Source of the DNA: Desmodesmus armatus | Lineage: Eukaryota; Chlorophyta; Chlorophyceae; Sphaeropleales; Scenedesmaceae | Reading direction: 5' to 3' | DNA: 64,000 bases | Assembly (NCBI GenBank): GCA_007449985.2 | Contig: VIIQ02000184.1 | Coordinates: 62,001 to 126,000, forward strand | Shown: piece by piece, positions 21,908 through 33,965 of the stretch | Position numbering within the stretch: the first letter of the stretch is position 1 | Layout: each line of letters starts with the position of its first letter | The notes under the pieces: generated by a model | The model's input: only the letters and a program-made list of their open reading frames with translations | The model's database searches: none | What the model was told of the DNA's origin: nothing | Made by a program: the position numbers and the translations under genes

Positions 21908-24900
21908 TTAGCTCCCTGTCCAGCCACTCCAACTGCTGCTTGCACCGCTGAATTTGCTGCCCAAGTGCCTGCTGCCAGGCCCCGTTTGCCTGCTGCTCAC
22001 TACACTGTGGGTCTTGTGCTGCTGCTGCTTTTGCTTGGCTTCAGTCCCTGCTTTGCCACCAAGGGCCCCTGCTGCAGCCTCAATGTCTGCCAGCGCATGC
22101 ACGCGTAGCTGGCAGTGAGGCTGTGGACTGGTGGTGACCATCGCCTCACGCTGCTTCTGCTTGCGCTCCTGCAGCAGGGGACACATTGCAAACAAGGTCT
22201 CAGTTCAAACATCTGACTGCAACGCTCAGTAAGTCATAGCACAGTACCTTGCTGTGCTGCAGACATGATGGTTGCGCCACACATGGCTACCCCAGCTGGC
22301 TTACGCACACCGTCAGCACCACAGCTCTAAGCAGTGCAAGTGTCACTCCACACCCTGTCACTTTTTCCACCTGCCCTGCACTAAAGGGCCCTGGACAGGC
22401 CAGCCCCGGCATGAACCAGCCCTGCTCAAACCCTACCATACCCATTCGGCAGTGGCACGACCGGCAGCCTAGCCTGTTGACACACCCACATGCACTTCAA
22501 CAATATGCGCCGATGCTTCTCCACAGCAACAGTCACCCACTCACTCACTCACTTACCTGCAACACCAAGCTAGCCATGGTAAGGCCGCCTATCTCAGGCA
22601 CCACCTGCTGCTGCGGCTGCACCCACGCCTGGCCGCCAGCACTTCCTGCCTGCTGCTTGGAAGGGCTGCGCCGGTGTGCTGGGATGCTGCTGCCGCTGCC
22701 CTGTGCTGCGCTGGCGCCGCTGCCGACAGCAAGGGACACACGTGCTCCTGCTGTTCTGCCCTTGGCGTTGCTGGATAGGCTGCTTTGCAGGGCTCCCAGA
22801 CGCTTCTTGCTCATGGTGCTGATAGATGCTGCCAGGCCCCGCGTGCTCAACCCAGGGCTGCCATAACGGGAAGACTCACCAAGCAGCTGCAGGAAAGGCA
22901 AACAGCCAAGTACACACAGTCGAGTATATTATTCAGCGAAAGGGCTGCAGTGGCCAGCCCAAATCAGGCAGGTTCGCCCACAACAAGCCCAGCACTACAG
23001 CTCTCTGACCACTCAGCCACCCAGCGCATGGTGTTGTGCTGGCTGCAAGGCCAAGGTCTCCACCCTGTATGCTGGCCTGGAGCATGCAGGCAGCTGGGGA
23101 GCAGTTGGCTGTGGCGATACATCCAAACGCACCTCGCCGCCATCATCATCATCTCTTGCAACCGGGTGCTTCGGTGGCCGCTTGGCCAAGCCCTTAGGGT
23201 CCTGCCAGGTGCCCTGGTCATCAAGGTCCCAGCTGTGTTCACCCAGCACCCCCACCAGCCCCCCATCCAGCGTCCACAGCGCCACATTGCAGTCCCTACT
23301 GCTGGTAAGGATGAGGACCTGGCTGCTGCTGCTGCGTGGGGTGCTGGTGCTGGGGTCAGCTGACCCGTTGCCGCTGCTGCTGGCCTGGCTGCTTGAGCGT
23401 GCTGGGATGATGTCCACGCTGGCTATGGAGCCGTCATGCGCCTGCCAATGAGCCCGCTGCATGTGCAAGCATGCAGCATGACACGGCAGCAGCAAGTCTT
23501 GATGTACGGAGATTGCGGCAGGCTGTGAGCTTGCCACTGTATCACATGATTGGTCCCATCTTCACGTGATGCAAGGCAGAGCTGACCCCAATTTTTGGCG
23601 CAAGCAATCCACATAGTGCATGCAAGCAGAAGAAGCCATTCCCCAGCGATTCTGCCGGCCAGCGGCAGGGGACAAGCAGATGCACACCCTTCAGCTGGCA
23701 CACCAACCTGCTTGAAGCTTGCTGCTGCTGCCTCGGCGCTAGACACATCGATGCCGGCGCTGATGTCCAGCACGCGAAGGTGGCCTGTGCTGTCACCCAG
23801 GACGACTGTTGTGGCGCCTTCATCAAGCGCAGCAGACGTGACGACCTCACGCACGCCAACAGCACCTGCACAAGATAGTCCACCGCTACCAAGTAGAGGC
23901 CTATGTACTTTGCACAGCCATCCAATATGCAGCCCTGGCAAACATCATGGTTGTACTTGTGCAAAGCCTGCTGTTGCAGCATCCTTTCTACTCATACCTC
24001 AAAGGCAGCGCCTGCTGCGCCCAGGCCTTGCACTGGCTTGCAACCATGACTGCAGCCCATTCAGATACACCTGCATGTCCTGCCTTGCATCAGTGTCCTG
24101 ATGGCCACCATCCCTACCTGGTAACGTACACAGGGGCAAGACCTGTGCCAGCCTGTCAACGTGCCACAGCAGCACGCCACCATCACCTCCAGACGCCAGC
24201 AGCAGCAGTGCATCCGGCTCAATGGCCTCATCCTCATCTCCACCCCCTGCCAACACTTGCGGCTGCTGCTGGTTGTCAAAGCCATGCTCAGCAGCACCTG
24301 CAGCTGTGTTGTCCTGCAGGTCGTCTGAGTCCCTGTTCTGCTGCTGCTGCCTCTGCTTGTGCTGGTGCTGTTGCTGTGGATGTAAGGATGACAGGTTTGC
24401 CAGCGATGCGTCAGACAGCAGAGACGCACTGCTGGCGTTCACCGCAAGGTTTGCTGCATAGTGCGGCCTTGTAGAGTGCAGGGCACTGCCACCGTCTGAG
24501 TCCCTACCATCACCTGCACCGCCTGGCGGCATAGCAGCCAAGCCTGCTGCAAGGATACTGCAGCTGACAGTTAGGGACGCAGCTGATGCCGTCAGAGCTG
24601 CTGTTGCAGCAGCTGCTGCCTGCCGCTGCTGGGGACTGAAGGCAGGGATCCACAGCAGCCGCTCTACACTGCATTCTGGTATGCTGGCGCCACAGCCGCT
24701 GTAGAGGCCGAGATCGGCCTTGCCGCCACTGCGGTTGCTGCCGCTGGTGCTGCCTGCAGCCCAGCTGTTGCCTCCATCAGCAAACTCCGTCCTGCACCAA
24801 AAAGCACCAAATTAAAAACGTGTGTAGTGTGGGTAGTTGTTTGTTGCAGGCTGACGGTCTTGCAGTAAATCTGTCCCTTGTGAGACAGTTCGCATATGCG

Positions 24901-27900
24901 GGCAGTTGTCATGCCTTTACTCCCACTGTAGAGGTTGTCGTTCTGGCATACCAAAACCGCTCTGTTTGCCCTGCTCAATCATGGGCAGTGACGCAGCTCT
25001 GACAACTTGCAGAGCCCCGCTGTGGCGCCACTGACCTGTATGACACCCATGACTTGCGCTCGCCAGTCAATAGGCCCCAGATGATGATCTTGCCCTGGTA
25101 ATCACCTGCAGCATCACAGTACATGCACACACAGTTTATACCATCATCAACGTTTTCTGTGCAATTTTCTCGAAGTTCATAGTGCGGGTAATATTTGCAA
25201 AACTACTATGAACAAACTTAGCAGCCTTTCCCTCATCTCCCTCATCCCCCACATCTGCCTCATCTCCCTCATGCCCCACATCTCCCTCATACCCCTCATC
25301 CCCCTCATCCCCCACATCTGCCTCATCTCCCACATCCCCCACATCTTCCTCATCCCCACATCTCCCTCATCCCCCTCATCTCCCTCATCCCCCACATCTG
25401 CCTCATCCCCCACATCTCCCTCATCTCCCACATCCCCCACATCTCCCTCATCCCCCACATCTGCCTCATCCCCCACATCTCCCTCATCCCCAACATCTGC
25501 CTCATCTCCCTCATCCCCCACATCTCCCTCATGCCCCACATCTCCCTCATCCCCCATACCCCCCTCATGCCCCACATCACCCTCATCCCCCACATCCCCC
25601 TCATCCCCCACATCCCCCTCATTCCCCTCAACCCCCTCATCCCCCTCATCCCCCACATTCCCCTCATCCCCCACATCCCCCTCATGCCCCACATCCCCCT
25701 TATTCCCCTCATCCCCCACATCTCCCTCATCCCCCACATCCCCCTCATGCCCCACATCCCCCTCATCCCCAACATCCCCCTCATCCCCCACATCTCCCTC
25801 ATCCCCCACATCCCCCTCATGCCCCACATCCCCCTCATCCCCCACATCCCCCTCATCCCCCTCACCTCCCACATCTCTCTCACCCCCCACACTCCCTCAA
25901 ACCCCATATCTCCCCCAACTCCTCAAGCACTAATTCTTCAACAAGTTGTTGTGCAGTGCAAGGACAAGGTGTGAAGAGGAGGGGAAGTGCGGACTGAGGG
26001 GGTCGAGGGACAGAAGGACTTTGGGTTGGTAAAAGGAGGGCAGTGGGGAGGTGTGTAAAAGGACGGCAGGGGGCAGTGAGGGGGTTGAGGGAAGGGGCAA
26101 GTTGCAATTAGGCGACCGAGGGGGTCGAAGGGAAAGACGGTAATGAGGGGGTGGAGGAAAGCGAGGGGATTGAGCAAAGCGAGGGGGCTGATGAGGGCAG
26201 CAAGGGGGTGAGGGAGATGAGGAGGGTGAGGGAGATGTGGCAGATGTGGAGGGTGAGAGAAGTGAGGGAGGTGTGGGGGTGAGGGGACTCCCCTCATTCG
26301 GAATGAGGGAGATGAGGGGGGTGAGGGAGATGTGGGGTTGAGCAAAATGAGGGAGACCCGTGCACATGCAGCAGCCCCAGTACCAGCCCCCCCCCCCCCC
26401 CCAGCAGCAGCAGCACTTCCAGCAGCAGCAGCAGCAGCACAACGTGGGCCCCAGCAGCAGCACCATGCAGAGCTCCGCCCTGATGGCCGCCCCAGCAGGT
26501 GCCATGCAGCTGCCACATTCCTTAGCCCACCATGAGCAGCAGCAGCAGACGGGGTCTGAACCTCATGCTCCAGTTGCAAGCGGCATGCAGCAGCAGATGG
26601 TTGCAGGAGGCCCCATGCTGCACCCTCACCTGCAGATCATGGCAGCAGCCAGCGCTGCTGGCATGGCAGGTATGCAGCCAGTGCTCTACCCACATCAGTC
26701 TGCAGGCATGCCACAGCCGGTCATAATAGCACAAAGTGGGAATTGAGGGAGGCTGTAGGGGATGAGGGAGATGTGGGGGATGAGGGTGATGAGGGGGATG
26801 AGGGGGATGTGGGGGATGAGCGGGATGAGGGTGATGTGGAGGATGAGGGAGATGTGGGGGATGTGGGGGATGAGGGGGATGAGGGTGATGTGGGGGATAA
26901 GGGTGATGTGGGGGATGAGGGAGGCTGTAGGGGATGAGGGAGATGTGGGGGATGAGGGAGATGTGGGGATGAGGGTGATGAGGGGGATGAGGGTGATGTG
27001 GGGGATGAGCGGGATGAGGGTGATGTGGGGGATGAGGGAGATGTGGGGGATGTGGGGGATGTGGGGGATGAGGGAGATGAGGGTGATGTGGGGGATAAGG
27101 GTGATGTGGGGATGAGGGAGATGTGGGGGATGAGGGAGATGTGGGGGATGAGGGGGATGAGGGGGGTGTGGGGGATGAGGGAGATGTGGGGGATGTGGGG
27201 GATGAGGGAGATGTGGGGGATGAGGGAGATGTGGGGGATGAGGGAGATGAGGGAAATGTGGGGGAGGAGGGGGCTGCCTGTTACAAATCTGTTATTTTTT
27301 CAAATGTTTGCACTATGAGGTTTGCATAACGCACTATGAGGGTAATGAGGGTAGTTGTGGCTATCTTGAGGTAAAGAAAACGCACTATGAGGTTTGCATA
27401 ATGCACTATGAGGGAAATGTGGTTGATGAGGGTGAAAATGAGATGTGATGAGGTTGAAAATGTGGGAAAACGCTGCCGATGGCATAAGTAGGTAATGCAA
27501 CTCTCAGCGCGACTCGCGTGGCGCTCGAAATACCAGCCCTCTGACTCGAACCTGCTCCGACATCCTCGCTTGGCTCGGATGTCTCCGCCGGTTCTCGTCA
27601 GAGTGCTGGTATTTCTCGCTAAGCCACTCTCGTCCGCTGCTGAGAGTTGTATAACCTCTACATAGCACAGTACAGCACAGCACACTGCACTACAGTACAC
27701 TACAGTACACTGCACTACAGTACACTGCAGCACAGTAAGGTACAGAGTACCACACTTGGTACAAGCCAGGGCACCAGATATTGGGGTTCAGGAAGGCGTC
27801 GTTGCTGTGCCGGTGGGTGTTCACCTGTGGCCAGAAGCTGCCTGGGTGCATAAGCAGCCATGGCCAAGATGTCGCTCCGGTGACCTTCCAGCGTCTTGTA

Positions 27901-30900
27901 GCTGTCAACAACATCCTCGTCCCTGTCCTCCCACACAAACACCTGCAGTGACAACATTCCCTCTGTGTTGTCAGCATTCAAACAGTGTAGGCCAGGTGCC
28001 CCTGCATCGCAGCTGCAGTCTACGAAGACGTCTCTGACTCGTGTTTGCAATTCTCTCAGCACTTTCTCTGTGTCGTGTGTGTGTGTGTGTGTGTGAGACA
28101 GAAAGCATGCCTGTAACAATGTGCAGAAAATAGCGAAGTGTCAGCCACACACATCTCACCTTGGCGTTCCAACCAGCAGCATAGACCACATCGCCGCCAC
28201 GCTTGTCATCCCATGCAAACAGCACCTCACAGACCTCCATTGGCTCCTGGTCATGGACAAACCTGCAGGCATGACGCAGTCAGGGCTCAGAGACATTCTT
28301 TGTAGCACACCAAAGATGCCCACACGTGCTTGCTGGACGCTCACTGGCTACACCGATGCATGCACGTTCTTGCTCTTGGCACTGTGCCCTGCGCAAAGCA
28401 TGGCTGGCAGCGAGAAGACGTGGCTAGCCTGTCATACCATTCCTGCCAAAACACACAGTACATGCCATACTGACTTCCAGGCAGGCTCCATCACCTTGAC
28501 TAAAAGCACTGAGCTACATGCACACCTGCGCAACAAGCTGCCATTGTTGAAGTTCCAGACAGTCACGGCCCCACTGTTGGTGCACAGCACCAGCCGTCGC
28601 TGGTTCTTGTCAAAGCTAATGGCTGTCACGCAGTTGCTGCTGGTCGCGCAAGGACCGCATGCCTCATCAGCACAGTCACTGTTCAAAGCAATGCTTGCTG
28701 CAGCCTTGGCATTGAAACGTCCCTCTCGTGCACCATCCTGCAGCAGGTGCAGTATGCACTAGATTCAAAAGCGAGAAATCTCTTGTCCTATGCAGCTGCT
28801 GCATCCAGCACTCCCAGAGCAGCACATTCTATGGGATCTTTGCCAATTGATGCTGTGTACATGGGTGGCCAACTGACTGCAGACAAGTCCCTGGTCTGCT
28901 CCATGGCGCCACTTTCCTGCATTGCAGAGGGTTCTGTGGAATGTTATGCACCGTCATCCTAGCTGAGCACGCACCGTACTGCATAGTGCGTCAAACCCCT
29001 TGGTGTACAGCAGCGAACAAAATTGGGCATGCCACTGCCGCATCAGCTTCTGCATATGGCAGAGACGGGCTGCTGCAAACACACCTGGAGGTTCCAGACA
29101 CAAGTTGTCCCAGCCTCATCCACACTGACAACAACAGAAAAGGATGCATTGTACAGGGCGCCTCGCACAGGGTCCTTGTGGCCTGTGCGGTCTTGGGTGA
29201 CAACCTGCAGCAGCCGCAGCCAGAGCACGCAGGCAATGTAGGCTGCACTGTCCCAGCTCGTAGCACTAATGCAGAGCACGTGCCTGTGGGAAGCAGCTGC
29301 ATAAAGAGCAGCAAAATGGACATAAGCTGACCACAAGACAGTGGCAGACAGCTAAAGTAGCTTACACGTGTTCACTCCCATCTGCCAGTTGGAAGTTCTC
29401 AGTGAGCTCAGGGTCCGCATGGCACCCTGGTGAGTCACCCACTGCGCACCTTGTGCTGCCACACGTAGGGTTTGTGGCAGGCTGTGACCAGGCGGCAGCG
29501 TGTGGTGTCATACATCATGCAGGTGGGGCTGCTGTCAGACTGACGCACCCAGTCATCCTGCATGGCGGCAGCAGCACACCCAAAAGCACCCAAGTGGATA
29601 GCCGGCAGTGTTGTGCCGAAGCTCTACTGTGCAGCTGCTACCATCGGAGCCTGAAAACTCTTTGCCATCTTCTTGTCCCAATCCCAAAGACATGCCAGCT
29701 AGGCTAGGAGGTGGTGAACCCTGAGAGCAGAGGTCTCATGCACAAGGTTTTCTGTATGCATTGCTGGCTTTCTTCTCACCTGAGTGATGGTCTGCAGGCA
29801 GCGGTGATTACGCAGGTCCCACACCTGTACAGGAAAGAGCAAGAAGCATGCGGCAGTCACACACCGTCAAAATATAACGGCCAGCATGCAGCTGCAGGTC
29901 CCGAGCACACCCTGCGTGCACACTAGTACAAGCCCTGGACACTAGCTCAACCGAGCCGACCAAGCAACAATGCAATGGGCATTCAAGCACCGCCAGGGTG
30001 TGGCAGCCAGCATGCAGATGCACGCCCCAAGCGCACCCTGCCTGCACAGTTGTAACACCTCAGAACCAGCTCAATCAAGCAACAATGTGCCACAACAGAC
30101 CTTGATGGATTTATCCAGGCTGAGCGTGAAGATGTGGTTGTGGGCAGGGTCCAGTGAGATGTGGCTCACACTGCTGGTGTGGCCCCGCAGCTCACCAATC
30201 TTGCGCCCTGAAGTGCCCTGCAACGCCAGAAATATGGGGGAGTATGTTACATGGACATTTTCGCCAAACAACAATGGCATTGCCCACCAGGATCGAGCCA
30301 GGTGAACCTCATAAGTTGTCTCCCCTGCGGTGGTTTGCACCACCTACACCGGGTTGACCAAAGAAGGCAGAACCACCAGAATTGCAGCAAGTGCCAGCCA
30401 TGCTAGGAACCTATTGTGTGCAGAGATGAGGGCAGGCAACTATACCAGTGTGGACACAAGAAACAGAACAAAGTCAGTCAAATACCCATAGTAAGGCCAA
30501 GCAAGCGTGCTCTGCACACTTTCATTTTGTACAAAGTGTGTGCCAGGGCCGACTGTTCGGCATGTTGAAACACAGTAGCAACACAATCTTGGTCACCCAA
30601 CTGGACTGAAGCCGGGTCAGCAAAGGCTAAAATATGCATGCGGGTCACCAATCAGTCCTGCAGATGTGCGCAGACTGTGATTTTGCCAACTTGATGGTGC
30701 ACAAGGGCCAACAGCATGCGTACGAATTTACAGACACCACCATGCGCCACTCTCTGACCACACACATGCAGCCGTCATGTGCCACCAGGTTGTTTGCCCT
30801 GACCGTCCCTCACATGCCACACTGTGACGTCACGCTCCAGGCCGCAGCTGACGAAGCAGCTGTAGGCATGGCACCACACAAAGGAGTGCACGCCCTTGGT

Positions 30901-33281
30901 GTGGTGGGTGCAGGTGTGGGTGATGCGTTCCCTGCAATACCACACAGATGCCAGCACAGATTTAGCTTCTCTGCACGTCATGTTTGTTCCAGGCGTGCAG
31001 GTCATTTGCCGCCCAGGTGCGTTTTGTCTGTTGCTGTCATGTGACGTCTTGTTGTGGCGGCACATACAGGCACAACATATTGCACACATGTGTGCAATGT
31101 ACATGCACAAGCTGCTTGGGGGTGCATGCAGATTTTGGTCCCTCTACAGCCGTAACCGCCTGTGCTGACCATGACTGGACCTTGATCATGCAAGCAGTAC
31201 TGCTCACCTGTTGATGTCAAAGGTTTTGATGGTTGCGTCCAGGCTGCTTGTGACCAGACCCAGCTCAGGGATCCACTGCACCTTGGTGACCCAGTCACTG
31301 TGCTCCTTGTGGAGGTAGATGTAGTCCTGCATGCGTGATAATGGCACACAAAAGTTCACACTGGCTTCGTGCATACATACACTGACAAGGAGGACACGTG
31401 GTTGCAGCTTCCATAGGGTGGTGTACACATGTGCTGCACATGTGTACCCCACAAAGGCCTGCAATGCCTGCTCTGCCAGGTAAAGGCAGTGACGCTGCAG
31501 CTTTTTACTTTCATTTCACTGCCAGCTAACGTAGCTGGGGGGCGCCAATCCAGCATATACCAACCACCCCAGGCACCATGGTCACTGCTGCAAGTCGACC
31601 CCTTCCCTAGCCTGTGTGTCTCCCACCACCTACCTTGTGTGTTTCTGTGCTGATGAGGTCCCTGGGTGGCAGCTCCCTGCTGCCACAAAGCAGCAGCACC
31701 ACATCTCCACGGGAGTCACCGTACACCACACGCTCCCCTGCATCTCCTGACAGCACGTCCAGCGCCAGTGGCACCCCCATGGCTCCAGAGGCATACACCC
31801 GCCCAATCAGGTCGTAGGAGCCCCTGCAACAGCAATTCGCAGTGACTAGCCTGTGTGGCTGCAGCTTGTTTGAATGACAGCGGTCCCTATTTGTGGCTTC
31901 TACAACAGCCACCTTTGCTGCTGTGCTCTGTTGGTTGCTGGAACTGCTGCCCTGCTGTAAGTCGACACACACAGGAATGCTGTTTGCGAGCTTGAGGGAT
32001 CCACAGTTGCTGCTGCCAGCACACCCGCACCTTGCGATGTCATAGTAGGTGATAGCCCTGTCCATGGTGGTGAACACCATCTTCCTGCTGTAGGGCAGGT
32101 ACATGCAGTCCGTGATCCAGCTGGAGCCGTTGTTGACTGACTTAACATACTCCAGGTCTCCCCCCTGCCACAGCCTGAAGGTGCCGTCCCGGGCACACGT
32201 GATGTACTTGTCGATGGCGGCACAGTAGTACACCTTGTCAACCTGCGCAGGAGGGAGGAAGGGGCTCCGCTGGGCTCGCTATTGCACTGGTGTGGGTGCT
32301 GCTGCTAGCAGTTCAGCTTGAAGCCTCAAGCTGGCTCCATTCACGCTGAAAGACGTGACTCACACCTGCTGTAGTACAATCCCCAGACCAACTTACAGCT
32401 GCTAAGTTCACCAAGCGACGAGCTGGCAGCTGGCATGGGAGTCTCCTCAACAAGCAGCTGCTGCAAGAGCCACCTGACGGCAACGCTGCCAAAAGGAATC
32501 AGGCAGCTGCTGCGTGCTGGAGAATCACCTGCTCATGGTGCATGCTGCTTGCACTATTCTTGTCCCTGAAGCCTGCTGGAAACAGCCGCCAGTTGTCTGC
32601 ATCACTTTCATCAGTTGCTGCCTGAGCCTTCTCCAGGAACATGAAGTTGGTGAACTCATCCCTGTGAGGGTGAAGGAGGTGCACAGATTGTGAGGCTGCA
32701 TACGTGCACTGCATCTAGCATCTGGGTGCTATCTGACTGAGCTGACCGTGCCTGTGAACGCAACAGCAGCAGTTGCCGGTATACGCCAGCCTGGTGCTGC
32801 ATGCAGTAGGCAAGCTCACTGCGACTGCTAGCTAGCACTGCCTTTGTGTGCTGCTGCTGCTGCTGATTGGTTGGCAACGACACCACTCAGCACGCATTCA
32901 ACCAGCACCCCTCCTGCACCAGCAGACTGCTCACCAGTCAACTGTGCCTCCTGCATCGGCATCAATCTTCATGAACAGCTGCGCGACCTGCTGGGGCTTG
33001 AGGTTGATCCCCAGGTGAGGACCCAGCTTGGCACAAAACTCATCGATATCAAGCTCTCCTGATCCATCTTCGTCTGCTGCCTGCGGGGTGTGGTGGCAGT
33101 GCAACTGCTGGAGTTGCTGCAGAACTGCAGACGGGCTGCTGCATGCAAAGAGGATATGGAACAGCTGCTGTTGCTATGGGTGCAGGTTTTGTCACAAGGT
33201 TCACCCCACCTCAAAGATCTCCTTCAAGACCTTCAGCTGCTCCAGGTTGATTTCATTGTCAATCTGCTCGGTGTCTGCCAT
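21908..33281 (-). CDS. CFAP337: EF-hand/WD40 ciliary protein, WDR49/CFAP337 type
   Basis: Twenty exons close to 3,615 nt and 1,204 residues: 33281-33210, 33080-32935, 32661-32529, 32242-32031, 31823-31634, 31326-31208, 30931-30814, 30217-30101, 29824-29780, 29557-29450, 29204-29085, 28737-28526, 28262-28160, 27942-27825, 25105-25036, 24791-24118, 23865-23708, 23441-23133, 22886-22557, 22168-21908. All junctions are GT...AG and in phase. Two EF-hand loops lie at residues 27-38 (DEDGSGELDIDE) and 64-75 (DADAGGTVDWDE). WD40 repeats start at about 118 (ITCARDGTFRLW, WITDCMYLPYSRKMVF, LDKSIKVWDLRNH, VSVDEAGTTCVWNLQ, VTVWNFNNGSLLRR, KIIIWGLLTGE) and resume near 820-960 after a Ser/Gln-rich stretch. 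The tail is basic and Ser-rich. This order is that of WDR49/CFAP337, an axonemal protein linked to inner dynein arm regulation, so a flagellar role is likely. The symbol is by family resemblance only. Confidence 0.85.
25207..27275. repeat. large purine/pyrimidine minisatellite composite in intron 14 of the WD40 gene
   Basis: The left block (25207-25905) is built of ccccctcatcccccacat / ctccctcat units, about 18 bp or multiples, with the C-rich strand on top. From about 25975 the top strand becomes G-rich: an irregular gggag/gagggg stretch to 26350, a coding-like segment at 26366-26746, then a regular gatgagggagatgtgggg array to 27275. The two arrays are therefore in inverted orientation around a non-repetitive core. 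Long open frames through them (GDEGDV, MREMWG) are repeat artefacts. The block lies wholly inside intron 14 (27824-25106) of the minus-strand gene. Confidence 0.95.
26366..26746 (+). CDS. glutamine-rich coding-like segment embedded in the minisatellite
   Basis: From ATG 26366 to TGA 26744-26746 the frame reads as a typical Gln/Pro/Met-rich C-terminal region: QQPQYQ, poly-Pro, QQQQHFQQQQQQ, MQSSALMAAPAGAMQLPHS, MLHPHLQIMAAASAAGMAGM, and a stop after IIAQSGN. Unlike the arrays on both sides it has non-repetitive, protein-like composition, as in tails of algal transcription regulators or RNA-binding proteins. It is antisense to the host gene and has no promoter or upstream exon. The best reading is a captured 3' exon of another gene; a small nested gene is less likely. 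A C-run of about 16 (26388-26403) encodes the poly-Pro. Confidence 0.5.
   Translation: MQQPQYQPPPPPQQQQHFQQQQQQHNVGPSSSTMQSSALMAAPAGAMQLPHSLAHHEQQQQTGSEPHAPVASGMQQQMVAGGPMLHPHLQIMAAASAAGMAGMQPVLYPHQSAGMPQPVIIAQSGN
27498..27649. repeat. 152-nt imperfect hairpin in intron 14
   Basis: caactctcagc at the left end pairs with gctgagagttg at the right end. Further in, gaaataccagc pairs with gctggtatttc, ctctgac with gtcagag, and gacatcc with ggatgtc. The structure is a long foldback with small bulges. It sits between the minisatellite block and exon 14 of the WD40 gene. It could be a small foldback/MITE-type element or a hairpin RNA precursor; the sequence alone does not decide. Confidence 0.7.
30236..30307. 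repeat. 72-bp dispersed repeat, copy 2, in intron 7 of the WD40 gene
   Basis: Nearly identical to 941-1012 (one obvious substitution: aacaacaatgg versus aaccacaatgg). It begins 19 bases upstream, in transcript sense, of the exon 8 acceptor at 30217/30218. No flanking direct repeat is visible at this copy, so either it is older or the true ends differ. Confidence 0.8.
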
Positions 33282-33965
33282 ATTGCTTTGCGGGCTGGCT
33301 GCTTGAGGTACAACAGGTTGAATTGACCAGGATTATTGCTGATAGCTTCTTGGTCCCATGCAGGCTGGTGGAATTGTGTTCTGGTGGGAGCAGTGAAACC
33401 TCCCGCTGCCAGCTGCTGTCAATTTCGAACTCAGCAGCATGCCACAGCTGTTGGATCATCCAGATGGCATACGATCAGCGTGCAGAGGTTGATACATGCT
33501 TGAACACGAGGCAGACAAGGGCCAACCCTTCCTTCTAGGACCCTTGTCTGGGACCTAGGGGTTACCTTGGAGCGTCGCTCAGCGAAAGCTCGCTAACGGT
33601 CTGGACATAATGAGGTATTAAAATTGCTATTGGTGTGATTATCAAATCTTGGATTTGATTGCCTTCGTTGCAGAGATCAGCAACCGAAACCTGCACAACG
33701 TGCCTGTCAAGCTAGGTTTCCGACTTTGTCTATTCAAGGAAGACTGTGTTAGCAGCAGGGTGGGTCCTGGGCTGAGCCAGCAGAGTGTACCTGTTCAGTC
33801 AAGTTGCTGCTGATGTTGATGGACAGTGACCGGGGCAGTGAGCATATGCATGCATGGATGTGTATCTGGCGTTCTACACGTCTTGCAGGCATGTACAACA
33901 GATATCTGACACCTTCCCTATCCATGCTGTGTCTGCAGGCTCTGGCGCACCTGGGGTACGCAGGA
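33282..33965. promoter_or_regulatory. shared divergent upstream region (WD40 gene / unknown gene)
   Basis: This 684-bp stretch separates the start codon of the minus-strand WD40 gene from that of the plus-strand gene at 33966, so it probably drives both. No TATA box is clear. An imperfect palindrome, gcgtcgctcagcgaaagctcgc, lies near 33572-33594. An upstream plus-strand exon cannot be excluded, because an AG acceptor precedes 33943. Confidence 0.35.

Noticed and set aside
25177..25907. Long open frames (up to 240 codons) reading GDEGDV/MREMWG/SPSSPT repeats on both strands
   Set aside because: They are translations of an 18-bp-type minisatellite open in several frames at once, inside an intron; no protein signal beyond the repeat.
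26762..27318. Open frames of MREMWGMRG / GDEGDVGDE type
   Set aside because: Same artefact from the G-rich array.
27498..27649. Minus-strand word ggttcgagtc inside the hairpin as a tRNA T-arm
   Set aside because: Flanks pair as one long hairpin, not as a cloverleaf; no acceptor stem.
29360..29430. Possible extra exon of the WD40 gene (reading DPELTENFQLADGSEH)
   Set aside because: Its phase does not fit the neighbouring exons, while direct joining of 29450 to 29204 keeps frame and WD40 pattern.
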